A stretch of 64,000 bases of DNA from an uncultured Gallionellaceae bacterium (GCA_903847155.1 CAINCU010000028.1:62001-126000); one strand, 5' to 3'. Positions 19,159 through 30,118 are shown, counted from the first letter of the stretch. Program-made: numbers and translations. Notes: generated from the letters alone by a model not told the origin.

Positions 19159-20450
19159 CACTTGTCTGTATTGCGATATTCGATGAAAGCGCGGTCGCGC
19201 AGTTGGCGCAGCCAGTCTTCAAAGGCTTCGTCGGACTTGAAGCTGCGGATGGAGTTGCGCGCGCGCTGGCGTTTCTGCTCCACCGTCACATCGGTATTGC
19301 GCCGCTCCAGCACTTGTATCAGATGCCAGCCAAAGCTGGACTGCACCAATCCGCTCACTTGCCCGACTTTCAGCGCATCCATCGCGCCCTCGAATTCCGG
19401 CACGGTTTCTCCCGGCGACAGCCAGCCCAGATCGCCGCCTTGGGAGGCACTGCCATCCTCGGAATACAGCCGCGCCTGTTCGGCGAAATCCGCCCCTTTA
19501 TCGATGCGCTGCTTGATCTCCTGCAAGCGCTTCTTGGCCTCGCTTTCGGAAACCAGTTCGCTGGTCTTGATCAGAATGTGGCGCGCATGCGTCTGCACGA
19601 TCACCACCGGCGTATCCTTGCTGCGCCGGTCAATCAGTTTGAGGATGTGAAAGCCGCTGGGGCTGCGCAGGATATCGCTCACCTCGCCCGGCTTCATCTT
19701 TTGCAGGGGCTCGGCGAACAAAGGCGGCAACCGATCCGCCGGGCGCCACCCCAAATCGCCACCATTGAGCGCGTCTTGCGCATCGGAAAATCCTGCCGCA
19801 ACCTGCGCGAACGGCGCGCCCGCGCGTAATTTTTCCAGCGCCTGCTCGGCGCGTTTGCGATAAGTCTGAATTTTGTCCGAACTGGCCTGTTCCGGCACCA
19901 CCACCAGAATATGTGCGAGCTGCAATTCCTCGCCATGACCTTCCTGGAGTTCCTGATTGCTCAGGTAATTATCGACATCGTTTTCACTGATGACCAGCTT
20001 GCTATCGACTTCGCGTTCACGCAGACGCACGGAGATAATCTCGTTGCGGATCTCCTCGCGAAATTTTTTGTAATCGATACCATCTTTTTCCAGCTTTGCG
20101 CGGAATGCGACAACCGAGTCAAATTTATTTTGCTGCGCAATTCGACCCAACGCCTTTTCCAATTGTGCATCGTCCACCCTCAGACCGCTTTCTTTGGCGA
20201 ATTGAGTTTGCAGTATCTCGGTAATCATTCGCTCCAGCACCTGCTTTTCCAAAACTTTCTTGTCTGGCAACAAAGTGCCTTGCTTTTGCAGCTGCTTTTC
20301 GACAGTGGCCATGCGCTGTTGGAGTTCTAGTTGGGTGATGACATCGTCATTTACCACGACGAGGATGCGATCAAGCGTAACGGGCTCTGCCGCCACAGCA
20401 GAAAAAGGCAAACAGCACAGCAGCAAAGCGCAAAACCATTTAATTAGCAT
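19158..20450 (-). CDS. surA: Periplasmic chaperone / peptidyl-prolyl isomerase SurA
   Basis: 430 residues. Signal peptide (cleavage after AVAA, about residue 21), N-terminal chaperone domain ([16 protein letters not shown]...), two parvulin domains (about 175-275 with [11 protein letters not shown] and GGDLGWRP; about 285-385 with THARHILIK and [11 protein letters not shown]) and a short C-terminal helix. It escorts outer-membrane proteins, including LptD, which is encoded just upstream. 12 bp separate it from lptD. Confidence 0.97.
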   Translation of the reverse strand: MLIKWFCALLLCCLPFSAVAAEPVTLDRILVVVNDDVITQLELQQRMATVEKQLQKQGTLLPDKKVLEKQVLERMITEILQTQFAKESGLRVDDAQLEKALGRIAQQNKFDSVVAFRAKLEKDGIDYKKFREEIRNEIISVRLREREVDSKLVISENDVDNYLSNQELQEGHGEELQLAHILVVVPEQASSDKIQTYRKRAEQALEKLRAGAPFAQVAAGFSDAQDALNGGDLGWRPADRLPPLFAEPLQKMKPGEVSDILRSPSGFHILKLIDRRSKDTPVVIVQTHARHILIKTSELVSESEAKKRLQEIKQRIDKGADFAEQARLYSEDGSASQGGDLGWLSPGETVPEFEGAMDALKVGQVSGLVQSSFGWHLIQVLERRNTDVTVEQKRQRARNSIRSFKSDEAFEDWLRQLRDRAFIEYRNTDK

Positions 20451-20462
20451 ATCTTTTCCAGA

Positions 20463-22682
20463 TTATTTCAAGCCTTGAACAGGTTGTTCAACTGGCAGGT
20501 CGTTCAATTTAGTGTAGCCGGAGACGCTGTTGCGTAAGGCGGTCAGCGGATCGATGCCAATGCTGACCAGATTGTTCAGTTCCAGCTGGACGAATATTCC
20601 GGTGGTTCTATCCTGCGTCGCAGTGGTAAAACTTTGTGCCACCATACGTAACGTCCAGCAGCCACCATTATACTCAAGCCCGCCCAACGCTTCCAAAATG
20701 CGGTTGTCTTGCAACGAGTAATTGAAGCGCCCCACGCCATGCCAGCGCCCGGAGATCGGCCATTGCGAGGAAATATCCATTTGCCGTAACGTGTTGCGCG
20801 TGTAGCGATAGCCCAGATTGAGCAACTTGCCTGCTTCAGGGTTATAGCGTGCCGCCACGCTATAAGCTTCGGTTTGTACCTGGTTCGGATTGTATTGCAC
20901 GAGACTATCCAGACTCCAGGCGCGCGTCATCTTGCCGCCTATCATCAACAAAATATCGGAGCGGCTGTTGCTGTCGGCTGTCGCCCCAGGCAAAGTCACC
21001 TGGGGCGCTTGGAAACTGAACTGTTGCGCCAGCCCCACACGCAATCTTTCGGTTCCGTCCGCATCATCTATCGCGCGCGAAGTCAGCGCCAGCGTCAGCA
21101 TGTCGGCATCGCCCACTCGGTCACTGCCCAGAAATCGATTCTCGGTAAACATTTGACTGAAACTGAAAGGCGCCTGAGCCGTATCGAAAATTGGGATGTT
21201 ATTTTGATCACGGTATGGAATGCGCACGTAATAAGCGCGCGGCTCCAGCGTCTGCATATAGCTGTTACCGAGGATCAAGTTGTTACGCTCGAACACCATT
21301 CCGCCATCCAGACTAAAAATCGGTAAGGTACGCGTACTATTCGGCAAATCAGCGGAGTTATTGCTGTCCAGCGCATAGCTGGTGTAGTGGGTACCCAGCT
21401 TGGGAGTTAAAAAATATCCGGGCTCATTCAATAACGGATAGCTGAACGAAGGATAAATCACCAGACGTTGTCCGTTAACCTGTGAGGGATGGCGGAAATC
21501 CACATACTCGCTGCTCAACGCCAGCGTGCCGTCAGCCAGCGGATGATGCGCGTTCAGACTGAGCTGTGGCTGGCTGCGGTACGGCTCCACAACCGGCGCC
21601 AGCGGGTCCTGCAAAGTCTGGTAGCGCTGTACCCGTGCTGAAGCATTCACCGATTCGCTGGTATAGGTAGCAACACCTTCGCGTAATAAATTCGTCTGCG
21701 AAGTCACACTTACCGAGTCAGACAAATCGCGAAAATAGGCATCGTCTGAAACGCGTGTCATGTTCAGTGATGCGCCGAATCCATTGCCCAAATTCTGGCT
21801 ATGTTTTAAAGAAAAGAGCGAGCGATCCGTCCCGCTTACCCGGTCGCCGGACAGCATATCCAGATGCAGTTCGCCGCCATATTGCGGCTCCAGATAACGG
21901 AACTCATTATTTAGCTGCGTGCCGCGCTTGCTGATGAAACGCGGGGAGAAAGTCGCATCCATGTTGGGCGAAATGCTCCAATAATAGGGTATGGTAATCT
22001 CGGCACCGCCCGAGTTGGTGCTGCCGGGAGTCGGCCCCAGAAAGCCGGAACGGTTGCCACTGCCTAAGGGGAAGTCCATCCACGGCGTGTACAGCAGGGG
22101 TACACCCTTGAACTCGACCAGCGTGTTGTACGCCACACCGACCTGCGTATTCCGGTCGATTTCCAGTCGGCTCATCTTCATCAGCCAATCATCATTGCCA
22201 ATCGGACAGGTGGTATAGGTTGCATGCTCGAAGGTGTAGTTCTTTTTGCCCTCGATATTTACCGTAGTCGCACTGCCGCGCGAGTGGTTTTCACTAAACT
22301 GGTACTCCGGCTGCGTCATCACGCCCAGATTGGTGTCCAGATTGAGCTTTAATGTGGGGCCGCGCACAAACGAGCCACTTTGATCAATTGTTACATTACC
22401 TTCGGCCACCACGTTTTTGCTGTCCTGGTCGTAGCGCAAATAATCGGCACTGATAACTTGGTTGTCCTGACGCAACTCGACATTGCCATTTGCTTCAAGC
22501 TGCCCGCCTTGCTTGGCTTCCACTCGTTGCGCACTGATAAAAGCCACCGGGCGCTCCTCCGTGGCAGAAAGTCTTTTAAAGGTGCGATCCAGTTTAAGCG
22601 GCAGCGGCTCATCCTCGGCATGGCCCAATGAGGGCAGCACGACAAGAAGGCAGAGAGTGACAAAACGCGGATGAAAAAGCAT
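20463..22682 (-). CDS. lptD: LPS-assembly outer-membrane protein LptD
   Basis: 739 residues. Signal peptide ending near GHAED, N-terminal OstA/LptA-like beta-jellyroll (about 45-170, ISAQRVEAKQGGQLEANGNVEL), then the large beta-barrel. Cysteines in the TTCPIGNDDW and YNGGCWTLR segments are candidates for the disulfides needed for assembly. It inserts LPS into the outer leaflet with LptE. First gene of the minus-strand unit and divergent from amgK. No good ribosome site is visible before the ATG. Confidence 0.96.
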   Translation of the reverse strand: MLFHPRFVTLCLLVVLPSLGHAEDEPLPLKLDRTFKRLSATEERPVAFISAQRVEAKQGGQLEANGNVELRQDNQVISADYLRYDQDSKNVVAEGNVTIDQSGSFVRGPTLKLNLDTNLGVMTQPEYQFSENHSRGSATTVNIEGKKNYTFEHATYTTCPIGNDDWLMKMSRLEIDRNTQVGVAYNTLVEFKGVPLLYTPWMDFPLGSGNRSGFLGPTPGSTNSGGAEITIPYYWSISPNMDATFSPRFISKRGTQLNNEFRYLEPQYGGELHLDMLSGDRVSGTDRSLFSLKHSQNLGNGFGASLNMTRVSDDAYFRDLSDSVSVTSQTNLLREGVATYTSESVNASARVQRYQTLQDPLAPVVEPYRSQPQLSLNAHHPLADGTLALSSEYVDFRHPSQVNGQRLVIYPSFSYPLLNEPGYFLTPKLGTHYTSYALDSNNSADLPNSTRTLPIFSLDGGMVFERNNLILGNSYMQTLEPRAYYVRIPYRDQNNIPIFDTAQAPFSFSQMFTENRFLGSDRVGDADMLTLALTSRAIDDADGTERLRVGLAQQFSFQAPQVTLPGATADSNSRSDILLMIGGKMTRAWSLDSLVQYNPNQVQTEAYSVAARYNPEAGKLLNLGYRYTRNTLRQMDISSQWPISGRWHGVGRFNYSLQDNRILEALGGLEYNGGCWTLRMVAQSFTTATQDRTTGIFVQLELNNLVSIGIDPLTALRNSVSGYTKLNDLPVEQPVQGLK

Positions 22683-22704
22683 GAGAGGTTCAGTTAAATT
22701 AAGA

Positions 22705-22713
22705 TGCTAAAAT
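22705..22713 (+). promoter_or_regulatory. Candidate extended -10 for amgK
   Basis: TG-C-TAAAAT forms an extended -10, 28 bp before the amgK ATG, in the 59-bp divergent lptD-amgK spacer. No clear -35. Confidence 0.3.
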
Positions 22714-22741
22714 CTCACAAAAACACCATTAAGGCAAACCG

Positions 22742-23737
22742 ATGCAACGCCAGAACCAGCTTTCCGCTTGGCTTTTCAGCCTGTACCCCAACCAAACCTT
22801 CACCCTCGCACCTGCTTCCGCCGATGCCAGCTTCCGCCGCTACTTCCGCGTCACCTTCGCTGATAGCACAACGCGCGTGGTGATGGACGCACCCACGCAA
22901 CATGAAGATTGCAAACCGTTTCTTCATGTCGGCCAACTGTTTGAAGCGGCAGGAACGCACGTGCCGCACGTGTATGCGCAAGACCTGACACAAGGTTTTT
23001 TACTGCTGTCTGATCTGGGTAACACCACCTATTTGCAAGCCTTGAAAGCAGACAACGCTCCACAACTTTATAGTGCGGCAACTGACGCGCTCATCAAGAT
23101 TCAACTTGCCACGCGCGAAAACGAATTGCCGCCTTATGACGAGGCGGTATTGCGCCGAGAACTCAATCTGTTTCCCGAGTGGTACATCTCCAAGCATCTG
23201 GGTGTGACACTTACCGCCAAACAGAGCAACTCCCTGGAAAGAGCATTTCAACGCATCCTTGCCAACAACCTCGCCCAGCCGCGAACATATGTGCACCGTG
23301 ACTATCACTCACGCAATCTCATGTTTACTGAACCTAACCCCGGCATCCTGGATTTTCAGGATGCGCTATTTGGCCCGATCACCTACGACCTTGCCTCGCT
23401 GTTCAAGGATGCCTATATCCGCTGGGAAGAAGAGGAGGTTATGGACTGGCTCATTCGTTATTGGGAGAAAGCACGTCAAGCCGGGCTGCCTGTCAGAGAA
23501 GATTTCGGCGAGTTCTACCGCGACTACGAAATGATAGGCGTACAGCGCCACATCAAAGTGCTGGGCATTTTTGCGCGTTTGTATCACCGCGACGGCAAGG
23601 ATGGTTACCTGAAAGACATGCCGCTGGTAATGGATTACTTGCGCCGCGCCTGCGAACGCTATATTGACCTCAAGCCACTGCTAAATCTGCTGAATGAGTT
23701 GGAGCCGCGTACGACACAAACGGGCTATTCGTTTTGA
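22742..23737 (+). CDS. amgK: Anomeric MurNAc/GlcNAc kinase AmgK (APH-fold)
   Basis: 331 residues with an aminoglycoside-phosphotransferase/choline-kinase fold: catalytic loop VHRDYHSRNLM (HxDxxxxN) near residue 187 and metal motif LDFQDALFGPITYDLASL. AAGG lies seven bases before the ATG. The kinase phosphorylates MurNAc at C1 so that MurU can make UDP-MurNAc, a recycling route that bypasses de novo synthesis. The adjacent murU strongly supports this over generic phosphotransferase names. Confidence 0.9.
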   Translation: MQRQNQLSAWLFSLYPNQTFTLAPASADASFRRYFRVTFADSTTRVVMDAPTQHEDCKPFLHVGQLFEAAGTHVPHVYAQDLTQGFLLLSDLGNTTYLQALKADNAPQLYSAATDALIKIQLATRENELPPYDEAVLRRELNLFPEWYISKHLGVTLTAKQSNSLERAFQRILANNLAQPRTYVHRDYHSRNLMFTEPNPGILDFQDALFGPITYDLASLFKDAYIRWEEEEVMDWLIRYWEKARQAGLPVREDFGEFYRDYEMIGVQRHIKVLGIFARLYHRDGKDGYLKDMPLVMDYLRRACERYIDLKPLLNLLNELEPRTTQTGYSF

Positions 23738-23790
23738 GCATGATGCTGCACATCTCTCTCACGCCACAGTTTTTATATGGCATGCCGCGG

Positions 23791-24608
<818 letters not shown>

Positions 24609-24732
24609 ATATTGCCTGTATCCGTCTGGTGGTATTGTTTTGTACAACGTCATAAAATGGATCGGGATTTTTATCACTTATTCAATGGTGCTTCATTGCC
24701 CATCAACACTATCCAATAAGCCTTACCCATTT

Positions 24733-26037
24733 ATGCTCGACATCAAGCCGTACCGCCGCCGTCGTACCCGTCTTGCTGAGAAAATGCAGCACGGTATTGC
24801 CATCATCCCCACGGCACCGGAAGTGGCGCGCAATGCGGACACGCTGTACGACTACCGCCATAACAGTCATTTTTATTACCTGACCGGATTCGCCGAACCG
24901 GAGGCCGTGCTGGTGTTGCTCGCGGGCGACAAAAAGCAAAGTATTCTGTTCTGCCGCGAGAAGAACCTCGAACGCGAGGTGTGGGATGGCTTTCGTTTCG
25001 GCCCGGCTGCCGCCAAGGAAAAATTTTCCTTTGATGCTGCTTATCCCATCGAACAACTCGACGAAAAGCTCATCGAGTTGATGGGTAACCAGCCGGTGCT
25101 GTTTTTTCCGGTGGGTGCAGATGCAGTGTGGGACGCGCGTTTACTCAAGTTACGCGAAGCCCTGAAAGAAAAAGCTCGCGGTGGCATTCGCGCTCCTAAC
25201 AAGATCAGCGATGTGCGCGAACCACTCAACGAAATGCGCCTGATTAAAGACGCGCACGAAACGGACATCATGCGCTGTGCTGCAAACATTTCCTGTGATG
25301 CACACCGCCGCGCCATGCGCGTTACCCGCCCCGGCCAATATGAGTATGAAGTGGAGGCCGAACTGTTGCATGAATTCTGCCGCCACGGTGCGCGTCATCC
25401 TGCCTACACCAGCATTGTCGCTGGCGGCGCAAACGCCTGCACCTTGCACTACGTCGGCAACAACGCGCGCCTTAACAGCGGCGAACTGCTGCTGATCGAC
25501 GCGGGATGCGAACTGGACGGCTATGCCGCCGACATCACCCGCACCTTCCCGGTCAACGGCAAGTTCAGCGCCGCGCAGAAAGAAGTTTATGAAATCGTGC
25601 TCGCCGCACAGGCTGCCGCGATAGCTACCGCAAAACCGGACATACTGTGGAACGCGCCGCATGAAGCCGCGCTGCGCGTGCTGGTGCAAGGTTTTCTCGA
25701 CCTCAAACTATGCCAAGGTTCCGTTGATTCGGTCATTGAAAGCGAAAGCTATAAACAGTTTTACATGCACCGCACCGGCCACTGGCTGGGCATGGATGTG
25801 CATGATGTCGGCGAATACAAGGTCAAGGAGCAATGGCGACCTTTGCAGCCCGGCATGACCCTCACCGTCGAGCCCGGCTGCTACATCCGCCCCAACGATG
25901 CTGTACCGCGCGCCCTGTGGAACATCGGCATCCGCATCGAAGACGATGTGCTGATTACAGAGCAAGGCAATGAAGTGCTCACCCAAAATGCGCCGAAAAC
26001 GGTCAGCGAGATTGAGGAGACCATGCGTCATGAATGA
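24733..26037 (+). CDS. pepP: Xaa-Pro aminopeptidase PepP
   Basis: 434-residue M24B metallopeptidase. The N-terminus MLDIKPYRRRR matches the family, so longer in-frame starts were rejected. Metal ligands of the pita-bread domain: LLIDAGCELDGYAADITRTFP (two Asp), HRTGHWLGMDVHDVG (His), TVEPGCYI (Glu) and GIRIEDDVLIT (Glu). It removes N-terminal residues before proline. As in E. coli, it precedes ubiH; the stop overlaps the ubiH start by 8 bp. Confidence 0.95.
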   Translation: MLDIKPYRRRRTRLAEKMQHGIAIIPTAPEVARNADTLYDYRHNSHFYYLTGFAEPEAVLVLLAGDKKQSILFCREKNLEREVWDGFRFGPAAAKEKFSFDAAYPIEQLDEKLIELMGNQPVLFFPVGADAVWDARLLKLREALKEKARGGIRAPNKISDVREPLNEMRLIKDAHETDIMRCAANISCDAHRRAMRVTRPGQYEYEVEAELLHEFCRHGARHPAYTSIVAGGANACTLHYVGNNARLNSGELLLIDAGCELDGYAADITRTFPVNGKFSAAQKEVYEIVLAAQAAAIATAKPDILWNAPHEAALRVLVQGFLDLKLCQGSVDSVIESESYKQFYMHRTGHWLGMDVHDVGEYKVKEQWRPLQPGMTLTVEPGCYIRPNDAVPRALWNIGIRIEDDVLITEQGNEVLTQNAPKTVSEIEETMRHE

Positions 26038-27190
26038 TCAGAGTTGCGATGTGGCTATCATCGGCGGCGGGCCGGTAGGCGCCGCGCTGGCTATTGCTTT
26101 GCAAGGTAACGACCTGAACGTGGTACTGCTCGAAGCGCGCGAATCCGCGATCAACACCACCGACCCGCGTGCACTGGCATTGTCTTATGGCACGCGCTTG
26201 TTGCTGCAACGCCTGCACGCATGGGACACCATCCCCAATGTGAGCGCCATAGCAACCATCGAGGTTACGCAAAAGAATTCCAGCGGCCGCACGACCCTCC
26301 GCGCGCAGGAAATGCGGGTTGATGCGATGGGTTACGTGCTGCCCTACACCGCGCTGCATGCCGCGTTGCAACAGTCCCTGCATCAGAGCGATGTCACTTG
26401 TTTGTACGGCGCGACAGTGAGCAATCTATCCAGCACGAACGGAGAAGCCGTCATTACCTATCAGCACCAAGGGCAGGAACACGTCCTCCGCGCACGCCTA
26501 GCCGTCGTGGCCGAAGGCGGAAAATTGCTCGAAGCGACGCATCCGCCAAAAATTACAGACTACGGCCAAAGCGGCATCATCGCCCATGTCACCGTTTCGC
26601 AACCAGCCGAGGGGAAGGCTTTCGAGCACTTCACCCCGCAAGGCCCGATGGCGCTGCTGCCGTATCTGGACGGATATGAACTGGTACTGACTGCCGCGCA
26701 TGAAGCCGCGCAAGACATGCTGACCTGGGATGACTCCGCCTTCCTAGGCTATCTGCAGCAGCATTTCGGCGACCGCGTAGGCATCTTCACCAGCGTCGGT
26801 AAACGCAGCTGCTACCCACTACGCTTGAAGCGCGCACCCGACATCACCTTTCCCTACACCGTGCTCATCGGCAACGCCGCGCAAACACTGCATCCGGTGG
26901 CCGGACAAGGTTTCAACATGGGTATCCGCGATGCATGGGAACTGGCGCAAGTCATCCTTGACCACGCGCCGGACAACATCGGCACGGCAACAATGTGCGC
27001 CGCTTACCGCAAATCGCGCCGCATAGACCGCAACGCCGGCATCCGCTTCACCGATGGCCTCGTGCGCCTTTTCTCCAACGACATGCCGCTGCTGGGACAT
27101 GTGCGTTCTGCTGCGCTCACCGTGCTGGATTCCATACTGCCCGTGAAGAAATTTGTGGCTAAAAAGATGATGTTCGGGGCGAATGGCTAA
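26030..27190 (+). CDS. ubiH: UbiH/Coq6-type FAD monooxygenase of ubiquinone synthesis
   Basis: 386 residues. FAD-binding GGGPVGAALA at residue 10, the central AVVAEGG and the C-terminal LIGNAAQTLHPVAGQGFNMGIRDAWEL (GD-type FAD motif) are present. The family hydroxylates the ubiquinone ring; which carbon cannot be told from the sequence, and UbiH is assigned from pairing with pepP. GAGGAGA nine bases before ATG 26030 fixes the start. Confidence 0.88.
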   Translation: MNDQSCDVAIIGGGPVGAALAIALQGNDLNVVLLEARESAINTTDPRALALSYGTRLLLQRLHAWDTIPNVSAIATIEVTQKNSSGRTTLRAQEMRVDAMGYVLPYTALHAALQQSLHQSDVTCLYGATVSNLSSTNGEAVITYQHQGQEHVLRARLAVVAEGGKLLEATHPPKITDYGQSGIIAHVTVSQPAEGKAFEHFTPQGPMALLPYLDGYELVLTAAHEAAQDMLTWDDSAFLGYLQQHFGDRVGIFTSVGKRSCYPLRLKRAPDITFPYTVLIGNAAQTLHPVAGQGFNMGIRDAWELAQVILDHAPDNIGTATMCAAYRKSRRIDRNAGIRFTDGLVRLFSNDMPLLGHVRSAALTVLDSILPVKKFVAKKMMFGANG

Positions 27191-27337
27191 ATCGCTGGAG
27201 TCATTGCGCATTTACCAGACCTGCCACAAACTTTTTACAAAGTTGTGGGACAATATTAACCTTCGCCCATACGGGTCATAGACTATTCCCCGTTTTAGCT
27301 ATAACTTATCTCTAATCTACTTTCTGAAAGGGAAGAA

Positions 27338-27769
27338 ATGTTTAATAAGTTAATTTCCGTGTTTGGCCGCGGTGAGTCTGGAAATGAAGTCGGTCAGGTA
27401 ATAAATGTTTATGACGCTGTGCTGGCGCACAGAGCTTGGAAGAGCCGGTTGGCGGACTATCTTGAAGGCCGCTCCAAAGAGGATTTACAGCCCGCTAAAA
27501 TCGGCGTGGATAATCTTTGTGTAATAGGCAAGTGGATACACGGCAGCGGCAAAGCTCAATTCTGGGATCAGCCAGATTTTGTCAATCTTGTGGAAGAGCA
27601 CGCAAAATTCCATGTGCATGCCGCCAATGTTGTCGAAGCGCATCAAAAGGGCGACGACAAACTTGCCAAGGAAATCCTGACCGGAGCGTTTGATGAACAA
27701 TCCAGAAAAACGGTGGCCTGTCTGGCGAAGCTGCATGCTCTGGTAGAAGAGCACGAGAAGAAATCATAG
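27338..27769 (+). CDS. Stand-alone CZB (chemoreceptor zinc-binding) domain protein
   Basis: 143 residues, almost all one CZB domain. The zinc ligands expected for the family are H31 (LAHRAWKSRL), C61 (NLCVIGKWIHG), H88 and H92 (EEHAKFHVHA). No transmembrane, HAMP, MCP or GGDEF domain is present, unlike most CZB proteins. It probably senses zinc or an oxidant through the Cys/Zn site and acts on a partner in trans. AAGGGAAG precedes the ATG. It follows ubiH by 147 bp and converges on mpl with only 2 bp between the genes. Confidence 0.85.
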   Translation: MFNKLISVFGRGESGNEVGQVINVYDAVLAHRAWKSRLADYLEGRSKEDLQPAKIGVDNLCVIGKWIHGSGKAQFWDQPDFVNLVEEHAKFHVHAANVVEAHQKGDDKLAKEILTGAFDEQSRKTVACLAKLHALVEEHEKKS

Positions 27770-27771
27770 GG

Positions 27772-29106
27772 TCAATGAAAGCGTTTCAACAGCTTCTCGT
27801 GTATCCCGCCGAAGCCGCCGTTGCTCATCACCAGAATCTGGTCGCCTGATTCCGCCGCCACTGCAATGGCCTCAATCAATTCGTTGAGGTCGTCTTTCAC
27901 TATAGCCTTGTCGCCCAGCGGCGCAAGCGCGCCGCGCGCATCCCAACCGAGGTTTCCTGCATAGCAGAACGTCAGGTCGGCATGCTTGAGGCTGCCGGGT
28001 AATGCGTCTTTCATCACCCCCAGTTTCATTGTATTGGAGCGCGGCTCCAGCACCGCGAGGATGCGCGCCCTGCCAACCTTTCGGCGCAAGCCTGCAACAG
28101 TCGTCTCGATCGCGGTGGGATGGTGCGCGAAGTCGTCATACACGGTGATGCCGTTGACCGTGCCGCGCACTTCCATGCGGCGCTTAACGTTCTTGAATTC
28201 GGATAAGGCCGCCAATCCTTGATCTACAGACACTCCGGCATGGCGTGCAGCGGCCAGCGCGGCCAGCGCATTCATGCGATTGTGTTCGCCCATCAAGTCC
28301 CAGTGCAGCGTGCCTTGCACTTTACCGTCCTGCGAAACCTGATCGTTGACATCAATATTCCAGCCATCGTCGCAGCCGAACTTCTCCACCGGCGTCCAGC
28401 AACCGCGCTTGATGACACGCTGTAACGATGCTTCGCGCCCGTTGCTCACCACCAAGCCGTTGCCCGGCACGGTGCGCACCAGATGGTGGAACTGCGTTTC
28501 GATGGCTGCTAAGTCAGGAAAAATATCGGCATGGTCGAATTCCAAATTATTCAAAACTGCAGTGCGCGGATGGTAGTGCACGAATTTGGAACGCTTGTCG
28601 AAGAAGGCGGTGTCATATTCGTCGGCTTCGATCACGAAGAACGGTGTATCGGTAATACGCGCCGAGATGCCAAAGTTCTGCGGCACACCGCCGATCAGAA
28701 ATCCGGGATTCAGCCCCGCGTATTCCAGTACCCACGCCAGCATCGACGAGGTGGTAGTCTTGCCGTGCGTGCCCGCCACACCCAGCACCCACTTGTCGCG
28801 CAACAGCGTATCCGCCAGCCATTGCGGGCCGGAGGCATAAGGCAAGTTGCGATTCAGAATCTCTTCCATCAGCGGATTGCCGCGCGACACCACGTTGCCG
28901 ATGACGAACACATCCGGCTTGAGTGCAAGCTGCTCCACGCCGAAGCCCTCAATCAACTCGATGCCCTGCGCCTCAAGCTGCGTGCTCATCGGCGGATACA
29001 CATTGGCATCGCAACCGGTGACGCGATAGCCGGATTGTTTGGCGATAGCCGCGATGCCGCCCATGAAAGTGCCGCAAATGCCGAGAATGTGAATGTGTTT
29101 TTGCAT
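27772..29106 (-). CDS. mpl: UDP-MurNAc:L-Ala-gamma-D-Glu-meso-DAP ligase Mpl
   Basis: 444 residues, Mur ligase that attaches recycled tripeptide to UDP-MurNAc. HIHILGICGTFMGG at the N-terminus, ATP loop GVAGTHGKTTTSSML, EADEYDTAFFDKRSKF and the C-terminal YDDFAHHPTAI segment are typical. The start is ATG 29106 with GGA eight bases upstream; a longer frame to 29250 merely translates a dispersed repeat. Together with amgK and murU it makes a peptidoglycan-recycling neighbourhood. Confidence 0.95.
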   Translation of the reverse strand: MQKHIHILGICGTFMGGIAAIAKQSGYRVTGCDANVYPPMSTQLEAQGIELIEGFGVEQLALKPDVFVIGNVVSRGNPLMEEILNRNLPYASGPQWLADTLLRDKWVLGVAGTHGKTTTSSMLAWVLEYAGLNPGFLIGGVPQNFGISARITDTPFFVIEADEYDTAFFDKRSKFVHYHPRTAVLNNLEFDHADIFPDLAAIETQFHHLVRTVPGNGLVVSNGREASLQRVIKRGCWTPVEKFGCDDGWNIDVNDQVSQDGKVQGTLHWDLMGEHNRMNALAALAAARHAGVSVDQGLAALSEFKNVKRRMEVRGTVNGITVYDDFAHHPTAIETTVAGLRRKVGRARILAVLEPRSNTMKLGVMKDALPGSLKHADLTFCYAGNLGWDARGALAPLGDKAIVKDDLNELIEAIAVAAESGDQILVMSNGGFGGIHEKLLKRFH

Positions 29107-29141
29107 GTATTCGTCCAAATGCTTTTTGAAACTTTTTAACT

Positions 29142-29214
29142 CCGTTCGCCCTGAGCTTGTCGAAGGGTGAACGAGCGCGCAGTGTTCATGCTTCGACAAG
29201 CTCAGCACGAACGG
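29142..29214. repeat. Inverted pair of the CCGTTCGCCCTGAGCTTGTCGAAG element
   Basis: Two oppositely oriented copies (about 29142-29168 and 29191-29214) can form a long hairpin just upstream of mpl. When translated it gives the familiar spurious peptides (FVLSLSK / STSSGRTE). It recurs at 37536, 37816, 48182 and 61001, with a degenerate copy at 40365. Confidence 0.85.
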
Positions 29215-29221
29215 ATATTTT

Positions 29222-29575
29222 TCAAGTTCTAAAAATAAAATACACCGCACCCATCAGGCACAGCCCCGCATACAAAAAATCCATCTTCAACGGCTGGTTC
29301 ATATACAGCACCGCAAACGGCACGAAGATCGTCAGCGTGATGACTTCTTGCAAAATCTTCAACTGCCCGAGATTCATCACCGAGTAGCCGATGCGGTTGG
29401 CAGGCACTTGCAGCAGATACTCGAACAGCGCGATACCCCAACTCACCAGCGCCGCCACATACCACGGCGAAGACGCCAGATTTTTCAAGTGCCCGTACCA
29501 CGCGAAAGTCATGAACAGATTGGACACCGCCAGCATCAATGCGGTGACCAGCAGCGGGTTGGAAATCAGGTTCAT
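29222..29575 (-). CDS. DUF486 small multidrug-type membrane protein
   Basis: 117 residues with four transmembrane helices (about 7-26, 37-56, 70-92, 98-115), matching the DUF486 family, a relative of DMT/SMR transporters. Conserved features include FMTFAWYGHLK and the central GYSVMNLGQLKILQEVITL. Transport substrate unknown. The ribosome site is weak. It lies 18 bp downstream of the FKBP lipoprotein gene in the same direction. Confidence 0.85.
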   Translation of the reverse strand: MNLISNPLLVTALMLAVSNLFMTFAWYGHLKNLASSPWYVAALVSWGIALFEYLLQVPANRIGYSVMNLGQLKILQEVITLTIFVPFAVLYMNQPLKMDFLYAGLCLMGAVYFIFRT

Positions 29576-29593
29576 CGCTCGAATGCCGGATAC

Positions 29594-30046
29594 TTAATTC
29601 ACGCCCAACAATTCCACTTCGAACACCAGCGTCGCATTCGGCGGAATCGCGCCGCCCGCACCGCGCGCGCCGTAGCCCATGTTCGCGGGGATAATCAGTG
29701 TGCGCTGTCCGCCCACCTTCATGCCTTCCACGCCCACATCCCAACCCTTGATGACATGGCCTGCCCCGAGCGGAAATTCAAAGGACTGATTGCGGTCGCG
29801 CGAGCTGTCGAACTTCTTGCCCTTGTTGTCAGGTGCTGCTGCGTCATACAGCCAACCGGTGTAATGCACGGACACATATTGCCCGGCTTTGGCTTCAGCG
29901 CCTGTGCCCAGTTTGGTGTCGGTTTTGATAAGTTCGGTCATAGGTTTAGTTTCCTTTGGTGGTAATGCCTGTTGCGTGCAGGCGGTAATTGAAATCAAAC
30001 TGATTGAAATCAGCAAGGCCAGCGGCACGAATGTGATGCGTTTCAT
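29594..30046 (-). CDS. FKBP-type peptidyl-prolyl isomerase, lipoprotein
   Basis: 150 residues. A signal peptide with lipobox SITAC (Cys about 23) is followed by one FKBP domain (about 45-148) with [48 protein letters not shown] and the C-terminal LVFEVELL. The active-site aromatic and Asp positions are kept. GAGGAG lies eight bases before the ATG. It likely folds exported proteins. Its domain is closely related to those of the neighbouring two-domain gene, pointing to local duplication. Confidence 0.93.
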   Translation of the reverse strand: MKRITFVPLALLISISLISITACTQQALPPKETKPMTELIKTDTKLGTGAEAKAGQYVSVHYTGWLYDAAAPDNKGKKFDSSRDRNQSFEFPLGAGHVIKGWDVGVEGMKVGGQRTLIIPANMGYGARGAGGAIPPNATLVFEVELLGVN

Positions 30047-30118
30047 AATTATTTCTCCTCAATATTTTCACAGGGAGCAATGCCTGTTGGTTATTGCCCC
30101 GCGCTAGTTGGAACGGCG

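Noticed and set aside
29107-29250. N-terminal extension of mpl (MRCILFLELEKYPFVLSLSK...)
   Set aside because: The extension only translates the CCGTTCGCCCTGAGC repeat pair; the family start at 29106 has its own ribosome site.
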